This document shows, one piece after another, positions 1-5,785 of a stretch of DNA of 8,761 nucleotides. A program made the position numbers and the translations under genes. This DNA is from Clostridium sp. CAG:138 (GTDB lineage: Bacteria; Bacillota; Clostridia; Christensenellales; CAG-138), in the NCBI GenBank assembly GCA_000435055.1, contig FR879704.1, forward strand, positions 19,411 through 28,171, given 5' to 3'. How positions within the stretch are numbered: the stretch's first letter is position 1; every line of letters begins with the position of its first letter. Under the pieces are notes generated by a model. The model saw nothing but the letters and a program-made list of their open reading frames with translations. It was not told where the DNA came from and did not search any database.

Positions 1-110
1 GTTAAAAAACAGCCGAAATCCCTGAATTCGTGACCAAGTTCAGTAATATAGGGTAAAAGCTCGTTCTTGAGTGCGTATCCGCCGTGGTCGGATGCAATTG
101 CAATTTTCAT
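1..110 (-). CDS. rpiB: Ribose-5-phosphate isomerase B, N-terminal fragment
   Basis: Only the first 36 codons are in the window; the gene continues past the left edge. The product begins MKIAIASDHGGYALKNEL and continues with a YITELGHEFRDFG stretch. This matches the start of RpiB/LacAB isomerases, where the SDHxG motif forms part of the sugar-phosphate site. RpiB interconverts ribose 5-phosphate and ribulose 5-phosphate in the cytoplasmic pentose phosphate pathway. The ATG at 108-110 is chosen because it gives the canonical N-terminus. No strong Shine-Dalgarno is visible; the best candidate, GGGA about 10 nt upstream, lies in a hairpin arm. The gene lies 157 nt downstream of sua5 on the same strand, an arrangement resembling the ywlC-ywlF cluster of Bacillus. 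LacA/LacB isomerases share the motif, so the exact substrate is inferred. Confidence 0.88.
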   Translation of the reverse strand, partial: MKIAIASDHGGYALKNELLPYITELGHEFRDFGCFL

Positions 111-120
111 TTTTTTATTG

Positions 121-139
121 TCCCGTGCGGTGCGCGGGA
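121..139 (-). promoter_or_regulatory. Hairpin overlapping the rpiB ribosome-binding region
   Basis: Outer arms TCCCG and CGGGA pair, with further inner pairs around a short loop. On the minus-strand transcript one inner pair is a C-A mismatch, so the stem is 5 plus 2 bp. The GGGA that would be the only Shine-Dalgarno-like tetramer for rpiB sits in the 3' arm, 10 nt before the ATG. It could limit rpiB translation. No T-tract follows on the minus strand, so it is not a terminator. The function is inferred. Confidence 0.3.
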
Positions 140-267
140 AATCCTTTCCGTAAAGTCTTTAAAAATATTAAAAATTTTTGTGATTGAGCAAGAATAAACT
201 CCGTAAACACCGACGGCATCCGAACGGCTTCGAACGCAGCCGAAAAGTCGTCGGCATATCGCAGCGG

Positions 268-1314
268 TCATTCGGAAATAACCGTAAATCCGGCGGCACG
301 GAGCAGACGATTCATGTATGCAAGCCCCTGAGCCTCGGCGGGGACACTTTCCGCAATTATCAAATCCATGCCGCACGATTCGTTTCGAAGTTCACGAAAA
401 AGGGCGGCGCACAGCGTCTGCGGTTGAGTCCTGTCGCCGATAACGACATGCCGCTTTCCCGAATAGCGGGATTTGGTTTGTTCCGTTGCGAGTATGATGC
501 ATTTTTTGCCCGAAAGCTCTGCGCGGGTGTATTCACGGCAGGCGATGGAGGCGGTTTTTTTGCAGTCATTGCCGCCGTCAGCGATGACAACATCGCATTC
601 GGGCGCATAATGCTTGTATTTCATGCCGGGTGAAGCGGCGGTTTCTCCGTTTTTTAAGGGGTTGAGCACCGCATGAGCAATATCAACATGCCCGATGACG
701 CTTTCAAGCATCTCTCTTGTGACTCCGCCGGGGCGAAGCACCGTCGGTGTGCCGACAAGGGAAAGCACCGTGGATTCAACGCCGACTCTGCAATCCCCGC
801 CGTCAATAATTGCATCAATGCATCCGTCAAGGTCATCCAGAACATGCTGAGCGCAGGTCGGGCTCGGTTTTCCGGAAAGGTTCGCGCTCGGCGCCGCAAT
901 CGGAACGCCGGCCGCACGAATCAGAGCAAGTGCGGTTTTATGCTCCGGCATACGCACCGCAACGGTGGAGAGCCCCGCCGTGACTTGCGGAGGGACAATG
1001 TCGCTTTTGAGATAGACCATGGTGAGAGGACCCGGCCAGAATGCATCCGCAAGCTGCCGCGCCTTGTCCGGAACATGTTTCCAAAGCTGTTTGAGGTCGC
1101 TTTTTTTTGCAATATGAAGAATGAGCGGGTTGTCTCCGGGGCGCCCCTTTGCAGCAAAAATCTTTTCCACAGCACAGCCGTCAAGCCCGTTTGCACCGAG
1201 TCCGTATACGGTTTCGGTCGGAAACGCAACAAGCCCGCCCGCGCGAATGATTCGCCCGCACACGTTTGTTCCGTTCTCTTTTTGTGTTGCTGCATTGAAA
1301 AATTCCGTGTTCAT
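268..1314 (-). CDS. sua5: L-threonylcarbamoyladenylate synthase (Sua5/YwlC family)
   Basis: The 348-residue product makes threonylcarbamoyl-AMP from threonine, bicarbonate and ATP, the first step of N6-threonylcarbamoyladenosine (t6A37) formation in ANN-decoding tRNAs. The YrdC domain fills about residues 10-205. It includes GGLVAFPTETVYGLG (26-40), the KxR-type site AAKGRP (54-59), FWPGPLT (92-98), and the nucleotide-binding APSANLSG (141-148). The conserved linker SPGMKYKHYAP (228-238) leads into a C-terminal Sua5 domain of about 110 residues. The total length is normal for full-length Sua5 rather than short TsaC. The ATG at 1312-1314 is chosen because it precedes the YrdC domain correctly and has GGAG at 1324-1327, 9 nt upstream. 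The frame stays open far upstream into lpdA, but that part is antisense to lpdA and not coding. Transcription probably starts near 1379. Confidence 0.96.
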   Translation of the reverse strand: MNTEFFNAATQKENGTNVCGRIIRAGGLVAFPTETVYGLGANGLDGCAVEKIFAAKGRPGDNPLILHIAKKSDLKQLWKHVPDKARQLADAFWPGPLTMVYLKSDIVPPQVTAGLSTVAVRMPEHKTALALIRAAGVPIAAPSANLSGKPSPTCAQHVLDDLDGCIDAIIDGGDCRVGVESTVLSLVGTPTVLRPGGVTREMLESVIGHVDIAHAVLNPLKNGETAASPGMKYKHYAPECDVVIADGGNDCKKTASIACREYTRAELSGKKCIILATEQTKSRYSGKRHVVIGDRTQPQTLCAALFRELRNESCGMDLIIAESVPAEAQGLAYMNRLLRAAGFTVISE

Positions 1315-1385
1315 GCTGCCAAACTCCGTTCCCGGGTCACCGCATCGGCCGCAAACCGGCGCATAATGCCGTATCAACCCACTAT

Positions 1386-1414
1386 AATATAGCACAAATC
1401 GCGGCTTTCGGCAA
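1386..1414 (-). promoter_or_regulatory. Promoter for sua5 (divergent, minus)
   Basis: On the minus strand there is TTGCCG (1409-1414), a 17-bp spacer, then TATATT (1386-1391). A TGC immediately before the -10 gives an extended -10. The predicted transcript start near 1379 leaves a leader of about 65 nt before the sua5 ATG. This is a consensus-based call. Confidence 0.6.
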
Positions 1415-1467
1415 GTGAAAAGTGATGCTGTTTTTAAACATCGAATGCGGCAAAGGGCACGGCAGGA

Positions 1468-1496
1468 TTGAAAAATCTTTCCGTTTGTGGTATACT
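1468..1496 (+). promoter_or_regulatory. Promoter for lpdA (divergent, plus)
   Basis: TTGAAA (1468-1473), a 17-bp spacer, and TATACT (1491-1496) with TGG just before it, making an extended -10. The predicted transcript start is near 1503, giving a leader of about 43 nt. The -35 boxes of this promoter and the sua5 promoter are about 54 bp apart, so one regulator could act on both. Confidence 0.7.
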
Positions 1497-1508
1497 TTGG
1501 ATAAACAC

Positions 1509-1522
1509 GGCGGTACGCCGCC
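1509..1522 (+). promoter_or_regulatory. Small 5'-leader hairpin of lpdA
   Basis: GGCGG-TACG-CCGCC forms a perfect 5-bp GC stem with a UACG tetraloop a few nucleotides after the predicted lpdA transcript start. It does not cover the ribosome binding site (AAGGA at 1532-1536). Such 5' stem-loops can protect mRNA from decay. The role here is inferred. Confidence 0.35.
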
Positions 1523-1545
1523 AAAAAGGATAAGGAATTTAAATA

Positions 1546-2940
1546 ATGAGCGAATACAATTATGATATCGTTGTTCTGGGCGCGGGCCCGGGCGGTTATG
1601 AAGCGGCTATACGCTGCGCACAATACGGCAAAAACACGGCGCTTGTTGAGGCGCGCGATTTGGGCGGAACATGTTTGAACCGCGGCTGCATTCCCACAAA
1701 AGCACTGCTTCACGGTGCGGAAGTTTATCAGTCGGCGCTGAATGCTGCGTCCTGCGGTGTAACAACCGGTGAGGTCGGGTTTGATTTTGCAAAGCTTGCC
1801 GAATACAAAGATTCTGTTGTTGCAGGCCTGCGCAAGGGCATTGCGGGGCTTGAAAAAGCGCACGGAGTGAAGGTCATAAACGGCTTCGGAAAGCTGGTTG
1901 ACGAGCACACTCTCGATGTTGACGGCGAAAAAGTCACGTTCGACAAGCTGATTCTTGCAACGGGAAGTGCGCCTGCGCGTCCCCCGATTCCCGGTATTGA
2001 CGGCGAAAATGTCGTAACTTCCGACGAAGTGCTTTCAATGACAGAGCTTCCGGACAGCTTTGTTATTATCGGCGGCGGTGTTATCGGCATAGAGTTTGCA
2101 ACGTTGTTTGCCTCTCTCGGAAAGCCCGTAACCGTTATCGAAATGATGCCGAGCATACTTCCGGGCGTGGATGCCGACATCGTTAAAATGCTTTCAACAA
2201 GGGTACTCAAACGCAAAAAAGTTACTGTTATCAACAATGCCAAGGTAACAGGCATCAACGGCGGCGAAAAAGTCACCGTAACGTACGAACTCAACGGAGC
2301 CGAAAAAACAGCCGAGGGCGGCTGCTGCGTTGTTGCCGTCGGCCGCCGCGCAATGACGGCAAACATCGGGCTTGAAAATGTCGGAATCGAAATGAACCGC
2401 GCGTTTGTGAACATCGACGATTATTGCCGCACAAATATCGAAAACATCTATGCGATCGGCGATATAACCGGCAAGATTCAGCTTGCGCATGTTGCAAGCG
2501 CACAGGGTCTTGCAGCTGCGGCGAATGCATGCGGGCAGAAGAGTGTAAAGATGGATTATTCGGTTGTTCCTTCCTGCATTTATACCGCTCCCGAAATTGC
2601 ATTTGTCGGCATCGGCGAAGAAAAAGCAAAGCAGCAGGGCATTGAATACAAAATCGGCAGCTTCAATGTTGCAGGCAACGGCAGAGCAATGATAATGGGC
2701 GAAGCTCTCGGCATTGCAAAGCTGATTTCCGATGCGGACGGAAATCTCATCGGCGCACAGCTCATGGGTCCCCGTGCAACGGATATGATAGCGGAGCTTG
2801 CTCTTGCGCTTAAAGTCGGCGCCTCGGTTGGAACAATTGCCGAAACCATTCATCCGCATCCCACCGTCAGCGAGGTTATTGCGGAAGCGGCGCATGATTG
2901 GGAAGGTCTTTGCTGTCACAGTCTGCCCAAAAAGAAATAA
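1546..2940 (+). CDS. lpdA: Dihydrolipoyl dehydrogenase (E3)
   Basis: This 464-residue FAD/NAD flavoprotein disulfide reductase reoxidises dihydrolipoamide on lipoyl proteins of 2-oxoacid dehydrogenase complexes or the glycine cleavage system, passing electrons to NAD. Visible motifs in order are the FAD-binding GAGPGGY (12-18), the redox pair Cys43/Cys48 in GGTCLNRGCIP, the NAD-binding GGGVIGIE (176-183), the FAD ribityl site YAIGD (302-306), and the dimer-interface catalytic dyad His438/Glu443 in HPHPTVSE. Length is typical and there is no N-terminal lipoyl domain. The ATG at 1546 has AAGGA 9 nt upstream and gives the standard N-terminus. No E1, E2 or glycine-cleavage gene is adjacent, so the partner complex cannot be told from this window. 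The close match of both active-site motifs makes other family members, such as mercuric or glutathione reductase, unlikely. Confidence 0.96.
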   Translation: MSEYNYDIVVLGAGPGGYEAAIRCAQYGKNTALVEARDLGGTCLNRGCIPTKALLHGAEVYQSALNAASCGVTTGEVGFDFAKLAEYKDSVVAGLRKGIAGLEKAHGVKVINGFGKLVDEHTLDVDGEKVTFDKLILATGSAPARPPIPGIDGENVVTSDEVLSMTELPDSFVIIGGGVIGIEFATLFASLGKPVTVIEMMPSILPGVDADIVKMLSTRVLKRKKVTVINNAKVTGINGGEKVTVTYELNGAEKTAEGGCCVVAVGRRAMTANIGLENVGIEMNRAFVNIDDYCRTNIENIYAIGDITGKIQLAHVASAQGLAAAANACGQKSVKMDYSVVPSCIYTAPEIAFVGIGEEKAKQQGIEYKIGSFNVAGNGRAMIMGEALGIAKLISDADGNLIGAQLMGPRATDMIAELALALKVGASVGTIAETIHPHPTVSEVIAEAAHDWEGLCCHSLPKKK

Positions 2941-2961
2941 TTAAATCAACAAACGAACAAA

Positions 2962-2997
2962 CCGCCGTCGCCCATCGAATAAGATGTGCGGCGGCGG
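2962..2997 (+). terminator. Long GC-rich hairpin between lpdA and the pyrophosphorylase gene
   Basis: Arms 2962-2976 and 2983-2997 pair over 15 positions with one mismatch and one G-T wobble, closing a GAATAA loop. The upstream flank is A-rich. The T-run (3010-3014) comes 12 nt after the stem rather than directly, so this is not a textbook intrinsic terminator. An alternative pairing of GCCC (2970-2973) with GGGC (2996-2999), plus GCCGT with GCGGC (3005-3009), would place the T-run directly after the stem. It may be a partial terminator or an mRNA-end stabiliser separating lpdA from the next gene. An ATG at 2984 inside it is not a start. Confidence 0.45.
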
Positions 2998-3052
2998 GCA
3001 TTATGCGGCTTTTTCCGTCGGCTATCGAATCAATCGCAAATCAATTACAAAA

Positions 3053-3058
3053 GGGAGG
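3053..3058 (+). promoter_or_regulatory. Strong ribosome binding site fixing the pyrophosphorylase start
   Basis: GGGAGG lies 9 nt before the ATG at 3068. It decides the start, because the open frame extends 28 codons further upstream through the hairpin to an ATG at 2984 that has no such site. Confidence 0.8.
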
Positions 3059-3067
3059 AAGAAAAAC

Positions 3068-4312
3068 ATGAGCATTCCAAACGGCAAAAATGTATACGGA
3101 TATGCGGAGGCATATGCAAAACTTGCAAATTTCGGGCAGCAGCACCTGCTTAAATATTATGATGAGCTTGATGAAGCGCAGCGCGCCGCATTGCTCAATC
3201 AAATCGAGCAGATCGATTTTTCCGTTGTCAGCACGAATAAACAGCCTGAAAAACGCGGCAGAATCACTCCGATCGGTGTTACGGAGCTTGCGGAAATACG
3301 CACTCGCGGAGATGAGTTCTTTGATGCGGGCATGGCGGAGCTGCGTGCGGGGCATGTCGGCGCGGTGCTGCTTGCGGGCGGCATGGGCACACGGCTCGGT
3401 TCGGATGCTCCGAAGGGTGCGTTCAATATCGGAATCAAGCGTGAACTTTATATTTTTGAGTGCCTTATAAACAATCTTCTGAATGTTACGGAAAGAGTCG
3501 GCAGTTTTGTTCACCTTTTCATCATGACCAGCGACAAAAACGACGCAGCAACGCGTGCGTTCTTTGCAGAACATAATTATTTCGGCTATGCGGCGGAATT
3601 CGTGCATTTTTTCACTCAGGAGACGGCACCCGCAGCGGATTACGACGGCAAGGTTTATCTTGAAGAAAAATACCGTCTTGCAACTTCGCCGAACGGCAAC
3701 GGCGGTTGGTATTCCTCAATGGCAAAGCACGGAATGCTTGATATTGTCCGCAGAAACGGCATAGAATGGCTGAACGTGTTTGCGGTTGACAATGTGCTTC
3801 AGCGCATTGCCGATCCGCTCTTCATCGGCGCAACAAAGCTTGCGCATTGCGAAGTCGGGTCAAAGGTCATTAAAAAAGCCGCGCCCGATGAGCGCGTGGG
3901 CGTTATGTGCCTTGAAGACGGGCATCCTTCAATCGTTGAATACTATGAGCTTACGGATGAAATGCGCAATGCGAAAAACGAAAAAGGCGAACCCGCCTAC
4001 AATTTCGGCGTTATTTTGAACTATCTGTTCCGCGTGGATGCGCTTGACGGCATAATGGAAAAAGCCCTTCCGCTGCATGTTGTTGAAAAAAAGATTCCAT
4101 GCCTTGATGAAAACGGGCAGCATGTCACGCCCGAAAAACCGAACGGCTTCAAGTATGAAACCCTGATTTTGGATATGATACGGCTGCTTAACGGCTGCAT
4201 GGTATTTGAGGTTGAAAGGGCAAGGGAGTTTGCACCTGTCAAGAACCGCACAGGGGTTGATTCGGTTGACACGGCGCGGGAGCTGCTTGTCCGCAACAGC
4301 GTTGAACTTTGA
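3068..4312 (+). CDS. UDP-sugar pyrophosphorylase, UAP1/UDPGP type
   Basis: The 414-residue product belongs to the UDPGP family of nucleotidyltransferases, which make UDP-sugars from UTP and a sugar 1-phosphate in the cytoplasm. The nucleotide-binding signature is LLAGGMGTRLGSDAPKG (101-117), with Lys116 as the expected catalytic lysine. Further motifs recall eukaryotic UDP-GlcNAc pyrophosphorylase: PNGNGGWY (208-215), the metal/sugar-site VDN (240-242) followed by ADPLFIG, GSKVIKK plus VGVM (264-280), and NGFKYE with APVKN (359-393). This is not the GalU or GlmU type. An acyltransferase domain like that of GlmU is absent. The substrate (GlcNAc-1-P, GalNAc-1-P or glucose-1-P) cannot be decided from sequence. 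It lies 127 nt after lpdA with no convincing promoter of its own, and is followed by an intrinsic terminator. Confidence 0.9.
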   Translation: MSIPNGKNVYGYAEAYAKLANFGQQHLLKYYDELDEAQRAALLNQIEQIDFSVVSTNKQPEKRGRITPIGVTELAEIRTRGDEFFDAGMAELRAGHVGAVLLAGGMGTRLGSDAPKGAFNIGIKRELYIFECLINNLLNVTERVGSFVHLFIMTSDKNDAATRAFFAEHNYFGYAAEFVHFFTQETAPAADYDGKVYLEEKYRLATSPNGNGGWYSSMAKHGMLDIVRRNGIEWLNVFAVDNVLQRIADPLFIGATKLAHCEVGSKVIKKAAPDERVGVMCLEDGHPSIVEYYELTDEMRNAKNEKGEPAYNFGVILNYLFRVDALDGIMEKALPLHVVEKKIPCLDENGQHVTPEKPNGFKYETLILDMIRLLNGCMVFEVERAREFAPVKNRTGVDSVDTARELLVRNSVEL

Positions 4313-4356
4313 TTTTATTCACGGCAATGAACAACAAGCCTGCATAAATAATACAG

Positions 4357-4400
4357 CCCCGCCGCAAAGCCGTTAAGCCCTGCGGCGGGGTTGTTTATTT
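4357..4400 (+). terminator. Intrinsic terminator after the pyrophosphorylase gene
   Basis: Perfect 10-bp stem CCCCGCCGCA / TGCGGCGGGG (4357-4366 and 4381-4390) with a 14-nt loop, followed by TTGTTTATTT. It lies 44 nt after the stop codon and ends the lpdA-pyrophosphorylase unit. The opposite side is moderately T-rich on the minus strand, so it may also stop transcription arriving from the secreted-protein gene. Confidence 0.9.
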
Positions 4401-4523
4401 CCCGTTTGTATGAACTGCGTACAGAGTTCCCAGCCGTGACGGAAGTGCTATGGATCATCAATCATAACGTCGGCAGCAGAATCAAGCTGCATTAACCTGC
4501 AGCGGAGGCAGAGCAGCCGTCTA

Positions 4524-4982
4524 TTACTGTTCCCCGTGGCTCAGTGACACGCAGTGTGCCGGAACCTGATCCTGCATTTCGGCCCACGCAACGGTCTTGT
4601 CGCCGAAATGCCAAGCAACAACGATTGTTTCGAGGCTGTACTTGTAGTTCAGGTCGCTGCCGCAAATCAGCCTAATTCCGTCAAAATGCGTAAGATCGGG
4701 TCTGTTCGAAAGCACAATAAAATTTCCGTCAAACGCTTCGCCGCTTGACAGGATATACCTGTACTTATACGGTTTATCGTACCATTGGCCTTTTGCGTAG
4801 CTTTCGCCGATGCGCCATGTGCCGTCGCTCATCAGATAGTGTGTCTTCAGGCGTGCCTGCGCTTCATACAGTCCGCCCTTGTAGTTTACCGCCGTGTGAA
4901 TGTCAACACAGTCGTTTGCATCATAAACCTTAACGATATAAGGCTCTTCGGCGGAAACCTCTTCGGACGGGTTTTCCCGCAT
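4524..4982 (-). CDS. Hypothetical protein; in-frame C-terminal continuation of the upstream secreted protein
   Basis: The 152-residue frame starts at the only available ATG (4980-4982). An AGGA lies about 10 nt upstream, so separate translation is possible but weakly supported. It has no signal peptide and no membrane segment. It is rich in aromatic residues and beta-strand-like stretches (YIVKVY, KYRYIL, NFIVLS, TIVVAW), with three Cys at 25, 107 and 144. This resembles an extracellular domain rather than a cytoplasmic enzyme. The frame is exactly that of the signal-peptide-bearing gene upstream and is separated from it by one TAA (5037-5039) plus 18 sense codons. The simplest reading is that both are halves of one protein of about 338 codons broken by a nonsense change. 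I do not recognise a family and assign no function. Confidence 0.5.
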   Translation of the reverse strand: MRENPSEEVSAEEPYIVKVYDANDCVDIHTAVNYKGGLYEAQARLKTHYLMSDGTWRIGESYAKGQWYDKPYKYRYILSSGEAFDGNFIVLSNRPDLTHFDGIRLICGSDLNYKYSLETIVVAWHFGDKTVAWAEMQDQVPAHCVSLSHGEQ

Positions 4983-5036
4983 ATTGATATCATCCTGCGG
5001 AAGCTGTTTTACCGGCTTTCCACTCGGGTCAACGAG

Positions 5037-5540
5037 TTAGTTCGATGATGCTGCTGAGGCTGACATGATATATTGCCTGAGATCGAGAGCTTTCATCCTT
5101 CCGTTTCGAAAGGTGTCCTCATCAATTACTTCAAGCAGACTGTCAATTTCTGCAACTGCATCGGTTCTTTGGAGCAATTCCTTTAACGGGGGGAAGGTTT
5201 CGGCAACGATTTCAATTCCGTTTGAAAGCGCCGAAGCTGTGTTTCCCGGAAGAAAGCAATCCGATGAATAACCAATACAATACATATCGATTAAAAACGG
5301 ATAGCCGAGCGTTGTTATAAGCAATGCTCGTGTCGTCATGTTTTCCGCCTCTGCTTGATCCACATAGGTTGCAGTGCGGCGCTCTTCGGGACTCATTTCT
5401 ATCCAAGCATCTGTGCCGGGCAGAACACTGTATTCGTGCGGAGTGTCATTCATCGGAACAACACTTAATGCACCGACAGGCAACAGTGCGGTAAAAACGA
5501 GCGCCAAAGCGATCAAGATTGTGACAATTCTTTTTGCCAT
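5037..5540 (-). CDS. Secreted protein of unknown function, probably truncated by an in-frame stop
   Basis: The 167-residue product begins MAKRIVTILIALALVF, a classical signal peptide: a basic start, a hydrophobic core at about residues 5-20, and a likely signal peptidase I site after VGA (22-24). The mature part carries MSPEERRTATYV (49-60), then NMTTRALLITTLGYP (67-81) and PPLKELLQRTDA (117-128). I associate this pattern (xMST-x-L-x(n)-YP-x(n)-L-x-EL-x-R-x-DA) with uncharacterised secreted Firmicute proteins, from memory and without a search. The start is well supported by AAAGGAG 8 nt upstream of the ATG at 5538-5540. The frame ends at TAA (5037-5039) after a low-complexity SASAASSN, but stays open beyond it for another 170 codons, which suggests truncation. 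A strong promoter and a structured leader of about 200 nt lie upstream. Confidence 0.7.
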   Translation of the reverse strand: MAKRIVTILIALALVFTALLPVGALSVVPMNDTPHEYSVLPGTDAWIEMSPEERRTATYVDQAEAENMTTRALLITTLGYPFLIDMYCIGYSSDCFLPGNTASALSNGIEIVAETFPPLKELLQRTDAVAEIDSLLEVIDEDTFRNGRMKALDLRQYIMSASAASSN

Positions 5541-5599
5541 AATTATTTCTCCTTTCGCGGTGTCATGGTTTTGTGCCGTTGGCGGTTGGGTTTCTCTTC

Positions 5600-5639
5600 C
5601 CCAAAGTCTGCACTTGTTGAATGCTGTGCAAACTTTGGG
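5600..5639 (-). promoter_or_regulatory. Stable leader hairpin upstream of the secreted-protein gene
   Basis: CCCAAAGT (5600-5607) pairs with ACTTTGGG (5632-5639). After one mismatch, TGCAC (5609-5613) pairs with GTGCA (5626-5630), leaving a 12-nt loop. This gives 13 paired positions in the untranslated leader, about 60 nt before the start codon. No T-tract follows on either strand, so it is not an intrinsic terminator. It may be a cis-acting RNA element or an mRNA-stability structure. I could not match it to a known riboswitch class. Confidence 0.5.
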
Positions 5640-5642
5640 TGC

Positions 5643-5698
5643 GATACGCAGCTTGCGATACGCAGTCTATGATACGCAATTTGCGATATGCAAATGCG
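5643..5698. repeat. Four tandem 14-bp repeats, core GATACGCA
   Basis: GATACGCA occurs at 5643, 5657 and 5671, and as GATATGCA at 5685, an exact 14-bp period. Most copies sit in a short palindrome: TGCG-ATA-CGCA in the first two and TTTGC-GATAT-GCAAA in the last. In the minus-strand transcript each could form a mini-hairpin. The repeats lie between the promoter and the large hairpin, in the leader of the secreted-protein gene. The period is not a multiple of 3, so this is not a protein repeat. Confidence 0.7.
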
Positions 5699-5751
5699 GG
5701 ACATGTGTTGAATCGGATTCGTTTCAATGGTGCGACTTTCATCGCAATACT

Positions 5752-5780
5752 ATTATATCAGCGAATTAAGATCATTTCAA
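5752..5780 (-). promoter_or_regulatory. Strong promoter of the secreted-protein gene
   Basis: On the minus strand there is TTGAAA (5775-5780), a 17-bp spacer, then consensus TATAAT (5752-5757). TGA just before the hexamer makes an extended -10. The predicted start is near 5745, giving an unusually long leader of about 205 nt before the ATG at 5540. This is the best promoter in the window. Confidence 0.75.
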
Positions 5781-5785
5781 CCCTC

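Larger units (their letters stand above)
4524..5540 (-). pseudogene. Full reading frame of the interrupted secreted protein
   Basis: From the ATG at 5540 down to the TAA at 4524-4526 there are 339 codons in one frame, with exactly one internal stop (TAA, 5037-5039). Between the stop and the next Met are 18 sense codons reading LVDPSGKPVKQLPQDDIN, a plausible interdomain linker. One base change from CAA, GAA or AAA would give this TAA. This points to a recent nonsense mutation, or less likely a sequencing error or natural termination. It overlaps the two separately listed coding segments and is given as the alternative interpretation. Confidence 0.5.

Noticed and set aside
1315..1908. Upstream extension of the sua5 frame as a 546-residue protein
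   Set aside because: The extra part is antisense to the start of lpdA, crosses two good promoters, and lacks Sua5 similarity. The ATG at 1314 has its own GGAG.
2984..3067. ATG at 2984 as the start of the pyrophosphorylase
   Set aside because: It lies in the arm of a strong hairpin with no ribosome binding site; ATG 3068 follows GGGAGG at ideal spacing.
4486..4503. GCTGC-GCAGC hairpin after the secreted-protein gene as a minus-strand terminator
   Set aside because: Only 5 bp with a poor T-tract. The strong hairpin at 4357-4390 further on is a better candidate for stopping this transcript.
5374..5769. Plus-strand frames of 131 and 77 codons across the leader region
   Set aside because: They run antisense to the secreted-protein gene and through the 14-bp repeats, have no ribosome binding site, and show no recognisable protein features.
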